Shown here piece by piece: positions 1-9,796 of a stretch of 64,000 nucleotides of DNA. The notes below the pieces were generated by a model, which worked only from the letters and a program-made list of their open reading frames with translations, made no database searches and was not told the origin of the DNA. The stretch comes from Rhizobium sp. (GTDB lineage: Bacteria > Pseudomonadota > Gammaproteobacteria > Xanthomonadales > Xanthomonadaceae): positions 1-64,000 of the forward strand of contig JAIBEO010000200.1 in assembly GCA_019459185.1 (NCBI GenBank), written 5' to 3'. Position 1 is the stretch's first letter; each line of letters opens with the position of its first letter. The position numbers and the translations under genes were made by a program.

Positions 1-333
1 CTCCTCCCGGAAATTCCACCGGCCGGGAACCCCGCGTAATCGGCCGCCCGTATCCAGGCGCCCCCAACCCCCCCGCCCCTGGCGGGTGCCGAACGGCATG
101 CGCGCCTGTACGAGGGCTTCGCCTAAGCCGACGCCCTGCCCACCGAAGGCGCGGCCGACCTGGACGACATCGCCGACCTGCCCTTCGGCCAGGCCATCGC
201 CGACGCGGCGCGCGCCGCCGGCGACGAAGAATTCAGCCCTGACAGCCCGCCCCAGCAAGTCGGCCCCGCCCCCGCCGACCCGCAGGCCGAACTGGCCGAC
301 GCCAGCGCCGAGCTCGAGGCGAAGAAGGCGCGC

Positions 334-1734
334 ATGGCCGAAGTGATGGCCGCGATGCAGGTCCTGGCCGCCGCCGGCAACGACCCGGAAAAACGCGAAG
401 CCGCCATGGCGCGCGTGAAAGCCTCGCAGCGCGCCGTGCGCGACGCCCGCCTGCAGGCCGATTCCGACCGCCGCGCCGCCAAGCTGGAGAATTTGCCGGA
501 GCAGTGGAAGCAGACCTTCCGCACCGAACGCGACGGTCCCGAAGCCGAGCTGCTGGTGCAGGTGGGCGACATCGACAACCTGGGCTTCGGCTGGCCCGGA
601 GGCTTCGACCCGTTCACCGGCAAATCCACGCCGGTGCATCGTTTTCCCTACCTGCCGGAAGCCGACGACCCGCCGGGCACCGACCGCATCATGGTGGTGA
701 GCGGTTATGCCGGCGGCGACGGCGCGCGCCGCGACGGTTACACCTACGAAACCCAGCGGCCGGGCAACCAGCCGCAGTCGCTCGGCTTCGAGTTCGACGC
801 CAGCGGCATCGAGGTGAAAGTGGTGGCGCTGCAGCTGTTCGTCGACGACTTCCAGTCCAAACGCATGGGCAGCCGCTTCCGCGCCTGGCTCGACGGCACC
901 GAGGTGGGTGACCTGGCGGTCACCCTGAACGCGCTCGACCAGACCGGCCCGATCGGCAAGCTGCTCACCCTGCAGCTGCTGCCCGAGTACCTGGACCTGG
1001 TGCGCGACGGCAAGCTGATGCTGCGCATCGACGACCCCGACAACGACGCCGGCGACGGCTACGCCTTCGACTTCGCGCGCCTCCTCATCAACCCCAAGGG
1101 CTACAAGTACACCGGCACCGTGCGCGGCATCGCCGTGGACACCGAGGCCGGGCGGCCGCTGGCCGGCGTGCTGGTCTCGGCCTCGAACGTGCGCCAGGCG
1201 CAGACCGACGCGCAGGGTAAATTCACGCTCGAAGACGTGCCCGCGGGCCTGGTGGTGACCACCGGCAGCAAGCCTGGCTACACGCCCGACAGCGAGGCCG
1301 AGGATCTCATCGCCGGCGAAACGCTCGACCTGGTGCTGGAACTGGCGCCGCTCAAGACCGACAGCAGTTCCCTGGCCGAGCAGCTCGAGCGCGAGCGAAA
1401 GGTGGACCTGTACGGCATCTACTTCGACACCGCCAAGGCCACGCTGAAGCCGGAATCGGAAGCCACCTTGCAGCAGGTGCTGGGCGTGCTCGAAGCCGAC
1501 CCGCCGCTGCGCCTGGTCATCGCCGGCCACACCGACAGCGAGGGCGGCGACGCCTACAACCAGTCGCTGTCCGAACGCCGCGCGGCGGCGGTGGTGGCCT
1601 GGCTCACCGGCAAGGGCATCGCCGCGGAGCGGCTGGCGTCGGAAGGCCTGGGCGAATCGCGGCCGGTGGCCGACAACGCCAGCGAAGCCGGGCGCGCGCT
1701 CAACCGCCGCGTCGAGGTGCGGCTGGCGGACTGA
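334..1734 (+). CDS. OmpA-family C-terminal domain protein with carboxypeptidase-regulatory-like segment
   Basis: C-terminal peptidoglycan-binding OmpA-like motif (GIYFDTAKATLKPESEATLQQV...AGHTDSEGGDAYNQSLSERRAAAVV...NRRVEVRL); coding-like sequence continues upstream of the ATG to a TAA at 124-126. Confidence 0.8.
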   Translation: MAEVMAAMQVLAAAGNDPEKREAAMARVKASQRAVRDARLQADSDRRAAKLENLPEQWKQTFRTERDGPEAELLVQVGDIDNLGFGWPGGFDPFTGKSTPVHRFPYLPEADDPPGTDRIMVVSGYAGGDGARRDGYTYETQRPGNQPQSLGFEFDASGIEVKVVALQLFVDDFQSKRMGSRFRAWLDGTEVGDLAVTLNALDQTGPIGKLLTLQLLPEYLDLVRDGKLMLRIDDPDNDAGDGYAFDFARLLINPKGYKYTGTVRGIAVDTEAGRPLAGVLVSASNVRQAQTDAQGKFTLEDVPAGLVVTTGSKPGYTPDSEAEDLIAGETLDLVLELAPLKTDSSSLAEQLERERKVDLYGIYFDTAKATLKPESEATLQQVLGVLEADPPLRLVIAGHTDSEGGDAYNQSLSERRAAAVVAWLTGKGIAAERLASEGLGESRPVADNASEAGRALNRRVEVRLAD

Positions 1735-2568
1735 TCAGCCCAGGAACTGGCCCAGCGTGACGCGCTCGCGGCGCTCCAGGTCGCGGGCGCTGGCCACGTG
1801 CGCGAAGCCCTGGGCCTGGAACAGCGAACGCACCGCGGCGCCCTGCTCGTGCCCGTGTTCGACCAGCAGCCAGCCGCCGGGCAGCAGGTGGTTGGGCGCA
1901 CCGGCGGCGATGATGCGGATCGCGTCCAGCCCGTCCGGGCCCGAGGCCAGCGCCGAGCGCGGCTCGTAGCGCAGGTCGCCCTGCTGCAGGTGTGGGTCGT
2001 CGTCGGCGATGTAGGGCGGGTTCGAGACGATCATGCGGTAGACGTCGCCGGCCACCGGTTCGAACCAGTCACCCTGCAGCAGGCGCAGCGGCAGGCCGGC
2101 GTCGGCGGCGTTGGCCCGCGCCACGTCCAGCGCCGCGGTGCTGACGTCCACCGCGCTCACGTCCACCAGCGGCCGTTCGCTGGCGATGGCCAGGGCCACG
2201 GCGCCGGTGCCGGTGCCCAGGTCGAGCACCTGGCCCATTTCGTTCACCGGCAGGCGTTCGAGCGCCAGTTCGACCAGCAGTTCGGTTTCCGGGCGCGGAA
2301 TGAGCGTGTCGCGGGTGACTGCCAGCTCCAGCGACCAGAAGCCGCGGTGGCCGGTGATCTGCGCCACCGGCTCGCCGCCTTCGCGCCGGCGCAGCAGCGT
2401 GTCGAAGGCGCGCGCCTCGCCGGGGTCGAGCACGTCGCCCGAATGCGCGTAGAACCAGCTGCGCGGCCGCTGCAGGGCGTGCGCCAGCAGCAGCTCGGCC
2501 TCGAACCTGCCCTCGTCGCCGGGAAGGCGCGCGGCGGCATCGCGGATGGCGTTGGCGAGGGTCGTCAC
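1735..2568 (-). CDS. prmC: Peptide chain release factor N5-glutamine methyltransferase
   Basis: DLGTGTGAVALAIA SAM motif and NPPYI motif; likely GTG start 3 nt after the upstream stop. Confidence 0.9.
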   Translation of the reverse strand: MTTLANAIRDAAARLPGDEGRFEAELLLAHALQRPRSWFYAHSGDVLDPGEARAFDTLLRRREGGEPVAQITGHRGFWSLELAVTRDTLIPRPETELLVELALERLPVNEMGQVLDLGTGTGAVALAIASERPLVDVSAVDVSTAALDVARANAADAGLPLRLLQGDWFEPVAGDVYRMIVSNPPYIADDDPHLQQGDLRYEPRSALASGPDGLDAIRIIAAGAPNHLLPGGWLLVEHGHEQGAAVRSLFQAQGFAHVASARDLERRERVTLGQFLG

Positions 2569-2570
2569 CG

Positions 2571-3137
2571 TCAGCCGGCCAGCAGTTGCCAGCCCTGCAC
2601 GAAGCAGGCCAGCAGGAACCCGCCGAGGAAAAACAGGTAGGACAGCCGCAGGTAGCGGTACTTGTGGTGCGCCAGGTACCAACCCAGGGCGTAGGTGTCG
2701 CGCGCCATGGTCTCGTACACCGAACCGTCGGACTTGAGCGCGCCGGCGATTTCGGTAAGGAACCTTTCGCGCGGCAGCTCGGCGAAGTGGCCGAAGAACA
2801 TCAGGTTGAACTGCGGCGGGATTTGCCCGTCCCTGAGCTTGAGCGGCCGGTACTTGGGCAGCACCGCCAGCACGGCCAGCAGCAGCGCCAGCATGGTGAA
2901 GGCCGCCAGCGTGAGCGAGGCGTTGCGCAGCATGGGGTCGCTGATGCGCCCCAGCACCAGCGTCAGCGTGATCGACGAGATGGTGATGATGATGTTGGCC
3001 TTGGTGTCGGCCATCGTCGACAGCGACACATGGTGCTGCTGCATCGTGCGCAGCAGGCAGTCGCCGGTGTTGCGTTCGGGAATGGCCGCGAACAGGCGAT
3101 CGATGTCGCTGGCGGCGCCGGGTTCGACAGGGGGCAT
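2571..3137 (-). CDS. Pycsar-effector-type transmembrane protein (PycTM/DUF5706-like)
   Basis: MADTKANIIITISSITLTLVLGRI plus hydrophobic helices, characteristic of the PycTM family. Confidence 0.7.
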   Translation of the reverse strand: MPPVEPGAASDIDRLFAAIPERNTGDCLLRTMQQHHVSLSTMADTKANIIITISSITLTLVLGRISDPMLRNASLTLAAFTMLALLLAVLAVLPKYRPLKLRDGQIPPQFNLMFFGHFAELPRERFLTEIAGALKSDGSVYETMARDTYALGWYLAHHKYRYLRLSYLFFLGGFLLACFVQGWQLLAG

Positions 3138-3204
3138 GGCGCGGTCCTCGGGGGGCCGCGCCATGATAGCGCGCCGGCCCGGGGGCCGGCGCCGGGGCCG
3201 TGGC

Positions 3205-4809
3205 TCAGGCCGCCGCGACCGCCGCGACCGCCGCGGTGGCCACCGGGGCCGGCGCGGCGTGGCGGATCAGGTAGTCGAAGGCGGCCAGGCTGGCGGTGGC
3301 GCCGGCGCCCATCGCAATGACGATCTGCTTGTAGGGCACGGTGGTGGCGTCGCCGGCGGCGAACACGCCCGGCACCGAGGTGCGGCCGTGCGCGTCCACC
3401 ACGATCTCGCCGCGCGGGCTCAGTTCCAGCGTGTCGCGCAGCCACTCGGTGTTCGGCAGCAGGCCGATCTGCACGAAGATGCCCTCGAGCCCGAGCTGGC
3501 GCACTTCGCCGCTGGCGCGGTCGCGCAGGGCCAGCCCGGTGACCTTGCGGCCGTCGCCCAGCACTTCGGTGGTCTGGCCGTTGAGCACGATGTCCACGTT
3601 CGGCAGGCTGCGCAGCTTGCGCTGCAGCACCTCGTCGGCGCGCAGCTTCACGTCGAATTCGACCAGGGTGACGTGCGCCACCAAGCCGGCCAGGTCGATC
3701 GCCGCCTCGACGCCGGAGTTGCCGCCGCCGATCACCGCCACGCGCTTGCCCTTGAACAGCGGGCCGTCGCAGTGCGGGCAGTAGGCGACGCCCTTGTTGC
3801 GGTATTCGTCCTCGCCGGGCACGCCCATCTGCCGCCAGCGCGCGCCGGTGGACAGGATGACGCTGCGCGAGAACAGGCTGGCGCCGTTGGCCAGCTTCAC
3901 TTCGACCAGGCCGCCCGGTTCGGCGGCCGGCACCAGGGTCTCGGCGCGCTGCAGGTTCATCACCTCCACATCGTTGGCGCGCACGTTGGCTTCGAGCACC
4001 GAGGCCAGCTTCGGGCCCTCGGTGTGGTCCACGGCGATCAGGTTCTCGATGCCCATCGTGTCGAGCACCTGGCCGCCGAAACGCTCGGCCGCCACGCCGG
4101 TGCGGATGCCCTTGCGCGCGGCGTAGATGGCCGCGGCCGCGCCGGCGGGGCCGCCGCCAACCACCAGCACTTCGTACGGCGCCCTGGCGCGGATCTTGTC
4201 CGCTTCGCGTGCGGCCGAGTTGGTGTCGAGCTTGGCGACGATCTGCGCCAAGTCAACGCGGCCCTGCTCGAACACCTGGCCGTTGAGGAACACCGTCGGC
4301 ACCGCCATCACCTCGCGGCGCTCGACCTCGTCCTGGAACAGCGCGCCGTCGATGGCCACGTGGCGGATGCGCGGGTTCACCACGCTCATCAGGTTCAGGG
4401 CCTGCACCACGTCCGGGCAGTTCTGGCACGAGAGCGAGAAATAGGTTTCGAATTCGAAGTCGCCTTCGAGCGCGGCGACCTGCGCCAGCAGCTCCTGGGA
4501 CTCCTTCGACGGGTGGCCGCCCACCTGCAGCAGGGCCAGCACCAGCGAGGTGAATTCATGGCCCATCGGAAGGCCGGCGAAACGCACCTGCACCGGCGTG
4601 CCCGTGCGCACGATGGCGAACGAGGGCTTGCGGGCGTCGTCGCCGTCCAGACGCAGGCTGATCTTGCCGGAGAGCGCGGCGATGTCGGCCAGCAGGGCCT
4701 GCAGTTCGCGCGACTTGTCGCCGTCGTCGAGCGAGGCGACCAGTTCGATCGGCATCACCAGCTTCTGCAGGTAGGCGCCGAGCTGGGTCTTGAGGGTCTC
4801 GTCAAGCAT
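3205..4809 (-). CDS. ahpF: Alkyl hydroperoxide reductase subunit F
   Basis: [30 protein letters not shown]-terminal FAD domain; adjacent to ahpC. Confidence 0.95.
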   Translation of the reverse strand: MLDETLKTQLGAYLQKLVMPIELVASLDDGDKSRELQALLADIAALSGKISLRLDGDDARKPSFAIVRTGTPVQVRFAGLPMGHEFTSLVLALLQVGGHPSKESQELLAQVAALEGDFEFETYFSLSCQNCPDVVQALNLMSVVNPRIRHVAIDGALFQDEVERREVMAVPTVFLNGQVFEQGRVDLAQIVAKLDTNSAAREADKIRARAPYEVLVVGGGPAGAAAAIYAARKGIRTGVAAERFGGQVLDTMGIENLIAVDHTEGPKLASVLEANVRANDVEVMNLQRAETLVPAAEPGGLVEVKLANGASLFSRSVILSTGARWRQMGVPGEDEYRNKGVAYCPHCDGPLFKGKRVAVIGGGNSGVEAAIDLAGLVAHVTLVEFDVKLRADEVLQRKLRSLPNVDIVLNGQTTEVLGDGRKVTGLALRDRASGEVRQLGLEGIFVQIGLLPNTEWLRDTLELSPRGEIVVDAHGRTSVPGVFAAGDATTVPYKQIVIAMGAGATASLAAFDYLIRHAAPAPVATAAVAAVAAA

Positions 4810-4899
4810 GGCATGGCTCCGGGAAGGGAAAGGGGAAAGGAAACTTGCGGTTGCGGCCCCGCGGGGCGGCAGGCGCAAGGCTCCGGGCGCGCTTGCGAA

Positions 4900-4930
4900 A
4901 ACGCCCGGGCGGGGAAACCGCCCGGGCGTT
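4900..4930 (-). terminator. Strong hairpin/terminator between ahpC and ahpF
   Basis: AACGCCCGGGCGG-GGAAA-CCGCCCGGGCGTT, 13-bp stem, T-run on the minus strand. Confidence 0.75.
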
Positions 4931-4949
4931 GGGAACACCGCGGGGCGGT

Positions 4950-5513
4950 TCAGATCTTGCCGACGAGGTCCAGCGACGGCGCCAGGGTTTTCTCGCCTTC
5001 CTTCCACTTGGCCGGGCAGACCTGGTTCGGGTTGGCGGCGACGAACTGGGCGGCCTTGAGCTTGCGCAGGGTCTCGCTCATGTCGCGGGCGATGGCGTTG
5101 TCATGGACTTCCATGGTCTTGATCACGCCGTTCGGGTTGATCACGAAGGTGCCGCGCAGGGCCAGACCCTCTTCCTCGATGTGCACGCCGAAGGCGCGGG
5201 TCAGGGCGTGGGTCGGGTCGCCGACCAGCGGGAACTTCGCCTTGCCCACGGCCGGCGAGGTCTCGTGCCAGACCTTGTGCGAGAAGTGGGTGTCGGTGGT
5301 GACGATGTAGATCTCGGCGCCGGCGGCCTGGAACTCGGGGTAGTTCGCGGCGGCGTCCTCGACTTCGGTCGGGCAGTTGAAGGTGAAGGCGGCCGGCATG
5401 AAGACGAGCACCGACCACTTGCCCTTCAGGGAGGCATCGGTCACTTCGACGAACTTGCCGTTATGGAAGGCCTGGGCCTTGAACGGCTTGATTTCGGTGT
5501 TGATAAGGGACAT
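4950..5513 (-). CDS. ahpC: Alkyl hydroperoxide reductase C (2-Cys peroxiredoxin)
   Basis: [16 protein letters not shown] and [11 protein letters not shown] motifs. Confidence 0.97.
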   Translation of the reverse strand: MSLINTEIKPFKAQAFHNGKFVEVTDASLKGKWSVLVFMPAAFTFNCPTEVEDAAANYPEFQAAGAEIYIVTTDTHFSHKVWHETSPAVGKAKFPLVGDPTHALTRAFGVHIEEEGLALRGTFVINPNGVIKTMEVHDNAIARDMSETLRKLKAAQFVAANPNQVCPAKWKEGEKTLAPSLDLVGKI

Positions 5514-5609
5514 GTGAAGCTCCGGTTGTTGTGGGGAAGGTGAATTGAAGTTGGGATAATGTTAGGTAGAACCTATCGACATGTGAAATCGTTTTACTCA
5601 ATCGTGCCG

Positions 5610-5624
5610 ATAGCCGGTGCCTAT
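5610..5624. promoter_or_regulatory. Candidate OxyR-type site ATAG-N7-CTAT
   Basis: ATAGccggtgcCTAT in the ahpC/oxyR divergent intergenic region. Confidence 0.45.
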
Positions 5625-5678
5625 TGAATTCCGCATTGCGTATTGCCTTCGACTATTCCATAGGCTATAGCCATCACC

Positions 5679-6638
5679 ATGAACCTTCGCGACCTGCGTT
5701 ACCTGGTGGCCCTGGCCGACCTGCGCCACTTCGGCCGCGCGGCCGAGGCCTGCCACGTCAGCCAGCCGACGCTGTCCACCCAGATCCGCAAGCTCGAGGA
5801 AGAGCTGGGCGTCTCCCTGGTGGAGCGCGCTCCCCGGCACGTGATGCTCACGCCGGCCGGCCAGGACATCGCCCAACGCGCCCGGCGCGTGCTGGCCGAG
5901 GTGGAGCAGATGCGCGAAACCGCCCGCCGCACCGCCGACCCCGAGGCTGGCAGCGTGCGCCTCGGCCTGTTCCCCACCCTGGGCCCCTACCTGCTGCCGC
6001 ACGTGGTGCCGCGCATCCGCCGGCGCTTCCCGCGGCTGGAGCTGCTGCTGGTCGAGGAGAAGACCGAAACCATCCTGCACATGCTGCGCGACGGCAAGCT
6101 CGACGCCGCCGTGCTGGCGCTGCCGCTGCACGAGGACTGGGCCGACAGCGAGTTCCTGTTCGAGGAGCCCTTCCTGCTCGCCGTGCCCGAAGGCCATTCG
6201 CTCTCGGGCCGGCACGACCTCACCCTGGCCGACCTGGGCGACCAGCACCTGCTGCTGCTCGAGGAGGGCCACTGCCTGCGCGACCAGGCGCTGGAAGTCT
6301 GCGGCCTGGCCGGCGCCGGCGAAAAGGAAGGCTTCCGCGCCACCAGCCTGGAAACCCTGCGCCAGATGGTGGCCGCCGGCGTCGGCGTCACCCTGCTGCC
6401 GGTGCTGGCGGTGAAGCCGCCGGTGCCACCCTCGGCGAACCTGCGCCTGCTGCCTTTCCGCGACCCGCCGCCGAGCCGTCGCCTGGCCCTGGTGTGGCGA
6501 AAGAGCTCGGCCATGGCCGCCTTCCTGCACGAACTGGCCGGCGAGCTGCGCGACCTGCCGCCCGAGCTGCTGGCACTGCCTGAATCGCCAGCGGAGCCGG
6601 CCGCCGCAAAGGCCGCGAAACCTCGCGCCAAGGCTTGA
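5679..6638 (+). CDS. oxyR: LysR-family regulator OxyR
   Basis: [44 protein letters not shown]; divergent from ahpC. Confidence 0.93.
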   Translation: MNLRDLRYLVALADLRHFGRAAEACHVSQPTLSTQIRKLEEELGVSLVERAPRHVMLTPAGQDIAQRARRVLAEVEQMRETARRTADPEAGSVRLGLFPTLGPYLLPHVVPRIRRRFPRLELLLVEEKTETILHMLRDGKLDAAVLALPLHEDWADSEFLFEEPFLLAVPEGHSLSGRHDLTLADLGDQHLLLLEEGHCLRDQALEVCGLAGAGEKEGFRATSLETLRQMVAAGVGVTLLPVLAVKPPVPPSANLRLLPFRDPPPSRRLALVWRKSSAMAAFLHELAGELRDLPPELLALPESPAEPAAAKAAKPRAKA

Positions 6639-6795
6639 TGGCCCCTGGCAGGCAATGGGTCGGCCACATCCGGTTGTCCCCCGGGTGGCAACGCCCTGCG
6701 CATGCGCGTCACCGGCATCGGCTACCGGCCCGAGGCCACCCGCCACCCGCGGCGGTAAGCTGGCGGGGCCCGTGCCCACCGAGGAAGACATCGCC

Positions 6796-7215
6796 ATGGA
6801 ACTGCAAGGCTCCCGCACCGAAGCCCACCTCAAGGCCGCCTTTTCCGCCGAGGCACAGGCCAACCGTCGCTACCTGTATTTCGCGCAGAAGGCCGACGTC
6901 GAGGGCCTGGCCGACATCGCCGCGGTGTTCCGCTCCACCGCCGAGGGCGAAACCGGCCACGCCCTGGGCCACCTCGAATACCTCGAGGCCTGCGGCGACC
7001 CCGCCACCGGCCTGCCCATCGGCGACACCGCCAGCAACCTGCGCTCGGCCATCGCCGGCGAAACACACGAATACGCCGACCTCTACCCGGGCATGGCCAA
7101 GGCCGCGCGCGACGAGGGCTTCGACGAGATCGCCGACTGGTTCGAGACCCTGGCCAAGGCCGAACGCTCGCACGCCAACCGCTTCCAGAAAGCCCTGGAC
7201 GACCTCGCGGCCTGA
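6796..7215 (+). CDS. Rubrerythrin-family diiron protein
   Basis: [19 protein letters not shown] and [14 protein letters not shown] ferritin-like motifs. Confidence 0.9.
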   Translation: MELQGSRTEAHLKAAFSAEAQANRRYLYFAQKADVEGLADIAAVFRSTAEGETGHALGHLEYLEACGDPATGLPIGDTASNLRSAIAGETHEYADLYPGMAKAARDEGFDEIADWFETLAKAERSHANRFQKALDDLAA

Positions 7216-7332
7216 GCCGCGCCCGGCCCGCCGGCGATGCGTGACGACACCTTCCCGGCCCGGCGCGACGCACTGCGCGCCCGCCGCCACCTGGCGCTGG
7301 TGCACTCCGACGATTCAACCAGGACCCGCAGG

Positions 7333-7914
7333 ATGGAAAAGCTCACGCGCGCCGACCTGTTCACGCTCGAGGCCTACGCCGAGGCCCGCGAAGCCTTCCG
7401 CGCCCGGGTGATCGCGCACAAGCAGGCGCGGCGCGTGCCCCTGGGCACGAACCTCAACCTGCTGTTCGAAGACCGGCTGACGGTGCAGTACCAGGTGCAG
7501 GAAATGCTGCGCATCGAGCGCATCTTCGAAGCCGGCGCCATCCAGGACGAACTCGACGCCTACAACCCGCTGGTGCCCGACGGCGCCAACCTCAAGGCGA
7601 CGATGCTGATCGAATTCCCGGACCCGGACGAACGCAAGCGCGAACTGGCACGCCTGGGCGGCATCGAGCACCGGGTGTATGCGCAGGTGCAGGGCCAGGA
7701 CCGGGTGCTGGCCATCGCCGACGAAGACCTCGAGCGCAGCGAGGCCGGCAAGTCGGCGGCGGTGCATTTCCTGCGCTTCGAACTCGCGCCGGCGGCGATC
7801 ATGGCGCTGCGCGCCGGCGCCGCGCTGGCCTTCGGCATCGACGACGCGCGCCTACCGCTCGAGCTGTCCGTGCCCGACGCCACCCGGCTGGCCCTGCTCG
7901 CCGATTTCGCCTGA
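7333..7914 (+). CDS. DUF3501-family protein
   Basis: [32 protein letters not shown]. Confidence 0.8.
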   Translation: MEKLTRADLFTLEAYAEAREAFRARVIAHKQARRVPLGTNLNLLFEDRLTVQYQVQEMLRIERIFEAGAIQDELDAYNPLVPDGANLKATMLIEFPDPDERKRELARLGGIEHRVYAQVQGQDRVLAIADEDLERSEAGKSAAVHFLRFELAPAAIMALRAGAALAFGIDDARLPLELSVPDATRLALLADFA

Positions 7915-7964
7915 GCCCGTCGCCGGGCTTGTTCGCCGCGCCGGCCGCCGGCTAGGCTCGTGCC

Positions 7965-8615
7965 ATGAACCGCTGGACCTGGCTGCTGATCGCCGGCGCC
8001 CTGGCCGCCCTGCTCTGGGCGGCGGGCCGGCACCCGAACGTGGAAGCGCCCCTGGCGTCGGCCGGGCAACCCGCGTTCGACTGCCGCCTGCCCGGCCCGC
8101 TGCCCGCGTCGGAAATCGAGGAGCCGCTGCAGGGTCCGGTGCCCGCGGGCGTGGGTGAATTCCGGCTCGGCGCCTACCGCGTGCGCCCGCTGGCCGGCTT
8201 CAGCCTGCAGGGGCGCGTGCTGGGCCGCGAGGACTATCGCTTCGACCGGGGCGCCGAACTCTCGCCCACCGACCTGGCGCTGGGCTGGGGCCGCATGGCC
8301 GACCCGGCGCACTATTCGCGCCTCGACATCTGGCAGTCGGGCCGGTGGTACCGCTACCGCTGGGGCGGCGACGGCCCGCCGCTGCCGGAGCAGGAAATCG
8401 CCCGCTCCAGCGCCAACATGCACCTGGTGCCGGCCAATGGCGCGGTGGCGTCGGCGCTGTCGCGGGTCGAACCCGACCAGCTCGTGCGCCTGCGCGGCTG
8501 GCTGGTGGAAGTGCAGGGCGAGGACGGCAGCGTGTGGCGCAGCTCGCTCAGCCGCAACGACACCGGCGACGGCGCCTGCGAGCTGATCTACGTCTGCGAG
8601 CTGGCCGCCGAGTGA
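7965..8615 (+). CDS. Hypothetical secreted/membrane-anchored protein
   Basis: Intact ORF, N-terminal hydrophobic segment. Confidence 0.6.
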   Translation: MNRWTWLLIAGALAALLWAAGRHPNVEAPLASAGQPAFDCRLPGPLPASEIEEPLQGPVPAGVGEFRLGAYRVRPLAGFSLQGRVLGREDYRFDRGAELSPTDLALGWGRMADPAHYSRLDIWQSGRWYRYRWGGDGPPLPEQEIARSSANMHLVPANGAVASALSRVEPDQLVRLRGWLVEVQGEDGSVWRSSLSRNDTGDGACELIYVCELAAE

Positions 8616-8616
8616 G

Positions 8617-9132
8617 TCAGTAGCGCAGCGTCGCCAGCAGCGGCGATTCGCGCCGCCAGCGCGCGCGCCCGTCGAGCGCGGTGAGTTCCAGCAGCACCGC
8701 GGCGCCGGCCAGGGTGGCGCCCAGGCCTTCCACCAGTTGGGCGGCCGCGGCCAGGGTGCCGCCGGTGGCCAGCACGTCGTCCACGATCAGCACGCGCGCG
8801 CCGCCAGGCACGGCGTCGGACTGCGCCTGCAGGCGGTCGTGGCCGTATTCGAGCGCGTAGCTCACTTCGTGCACCGCCCCCGGCAGCTTGCCCGGCTTGC
8901 GCAGCGGCACGAAGCCGATGCCCAGTTCGCGCGCCACCGCGGCGCCCAGGATGAAGCCGCGCGCCTCGATGCCGGCGGCGGCCTGCAGCCCGGCCCCGCG
9001 CCAGGGCCCGGCCATGGCCGCCACCGCCGAGGCGAAGGCGGCGCCGTTGGCCAGCAGCGGGCTGAAGTCCTTGAAGCGGATGCCGGGTTTTGGGAAGTCG
9101 GGGATGTCGCGGATCAGGCGCGCGAAGTCCAT
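8617..9132 (-). CDS. apt: Adenine phosphoribosyltransferase
   Basis: [18 protein letters not shown] and [17 protein letters not shown] motif. Confidence 0.93.
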   Translation of the reverse strand: MDFARLIRDIPDFPKPGIRFKDFSPLLANGAAFASAVAAMAGPWRGAGLQAAAGIEARGFILGAAVARELGIGFVPLRKPGKLPGAVHEVSYALEYGHDRLQAQSDAVPGGARVLIVDDVLATGGTLAAAAQLVEGLGATLAGAAVLLELTALDGRARWRRESPLLATLRY

Positions 9133-9136
9133 GCAC

Positions 9137-9787
9137 TCAGGCCTCGTCGGCACCGACGCGTTCGGTTTCGGCCAGCGCGGCGGCCACCCACTCGCGCATG
9201 GCCGGGAGCGCGTGGATGGCGTCCACGTAGGCTTGCACCGTGGCGTCCATGGGCACGCCGTAGCCGCGGAAGCGCACGCACACCGGCGCGAACATGGCGT
9301 CGGCGATGCCGAAGTCGCCGAACAGGTAGTCGCCCTGCCCGGTCGCGGCGCCGCGCAGTTCGCGCCACAGCGCCTGCACGCGGTCGATGTCGCGCTGGGC
9401 GGCGGCGTCCCAGTGGCGTTCGCGCGGCACGCGGCGCACGTTCATGGGCAGCTGGCCACGCAGCGCGCCGAAGCCCGAGTGCATTTCCGCCGCCGCGCAG
9501 CGCGCCAGCGCGCGCCGGGCCGGGTCGGCCGGCCAGCCGCGGCCGTCGAGCCAGCGCTCGTTGGCGTATTCGCAGATCGCCAGCGAATCCCACACCGCCA
9601 GCGCGCCGTCGCGCAGCGCCGGCACGCGCCCGGTGGGCGACCACTGCCAGACCTTCTCGTGGAACTCGGGCGTGTCCAGCGGCAGCCGCACTTCGTCGAA
9701 GGGCACGCCGAAATGGCGCAGCAGCAGCCAGGGCCGCAGCGACCAGGAGGAGTAGTTCTTGTTGCCGATGACGAGCGTGATTGCCAT
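9137..9787 (-). CDS. Glutathione S-transferase family protein
   Basis: [39 protein letters not shown]. Confidence 0.9.
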   Translation of the reverse strand: MAITLVIGNKNYSSWSLRPWLLLRHFGVPFDEVRLPLDTPEFHEKVWQWSPTGRVPALRDGALAVWDSLAICEYANERWLDGRGWPADPARRALARCAAAEMHSGFGALRGQLPMNVRRVPRERHWDAAAQRDIDRVQALWRELRGAATGQGDYLFGDFGIADAMFAPVCVRFRGYGVPMDATVQAYVDAIHALPAMREWVAAALAETERVGADEA

Positions 9788-9796
9788 GTGTCCTTC

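Noticed and set aside
2695-5310. 871-aa plus-strand ORF opposite ahpF/PycTM
   Set aside because: Shadow ORF from high-GC antisense frame; low-complexity A/G/H/R/Q composition with recognisable genes on the other strand.
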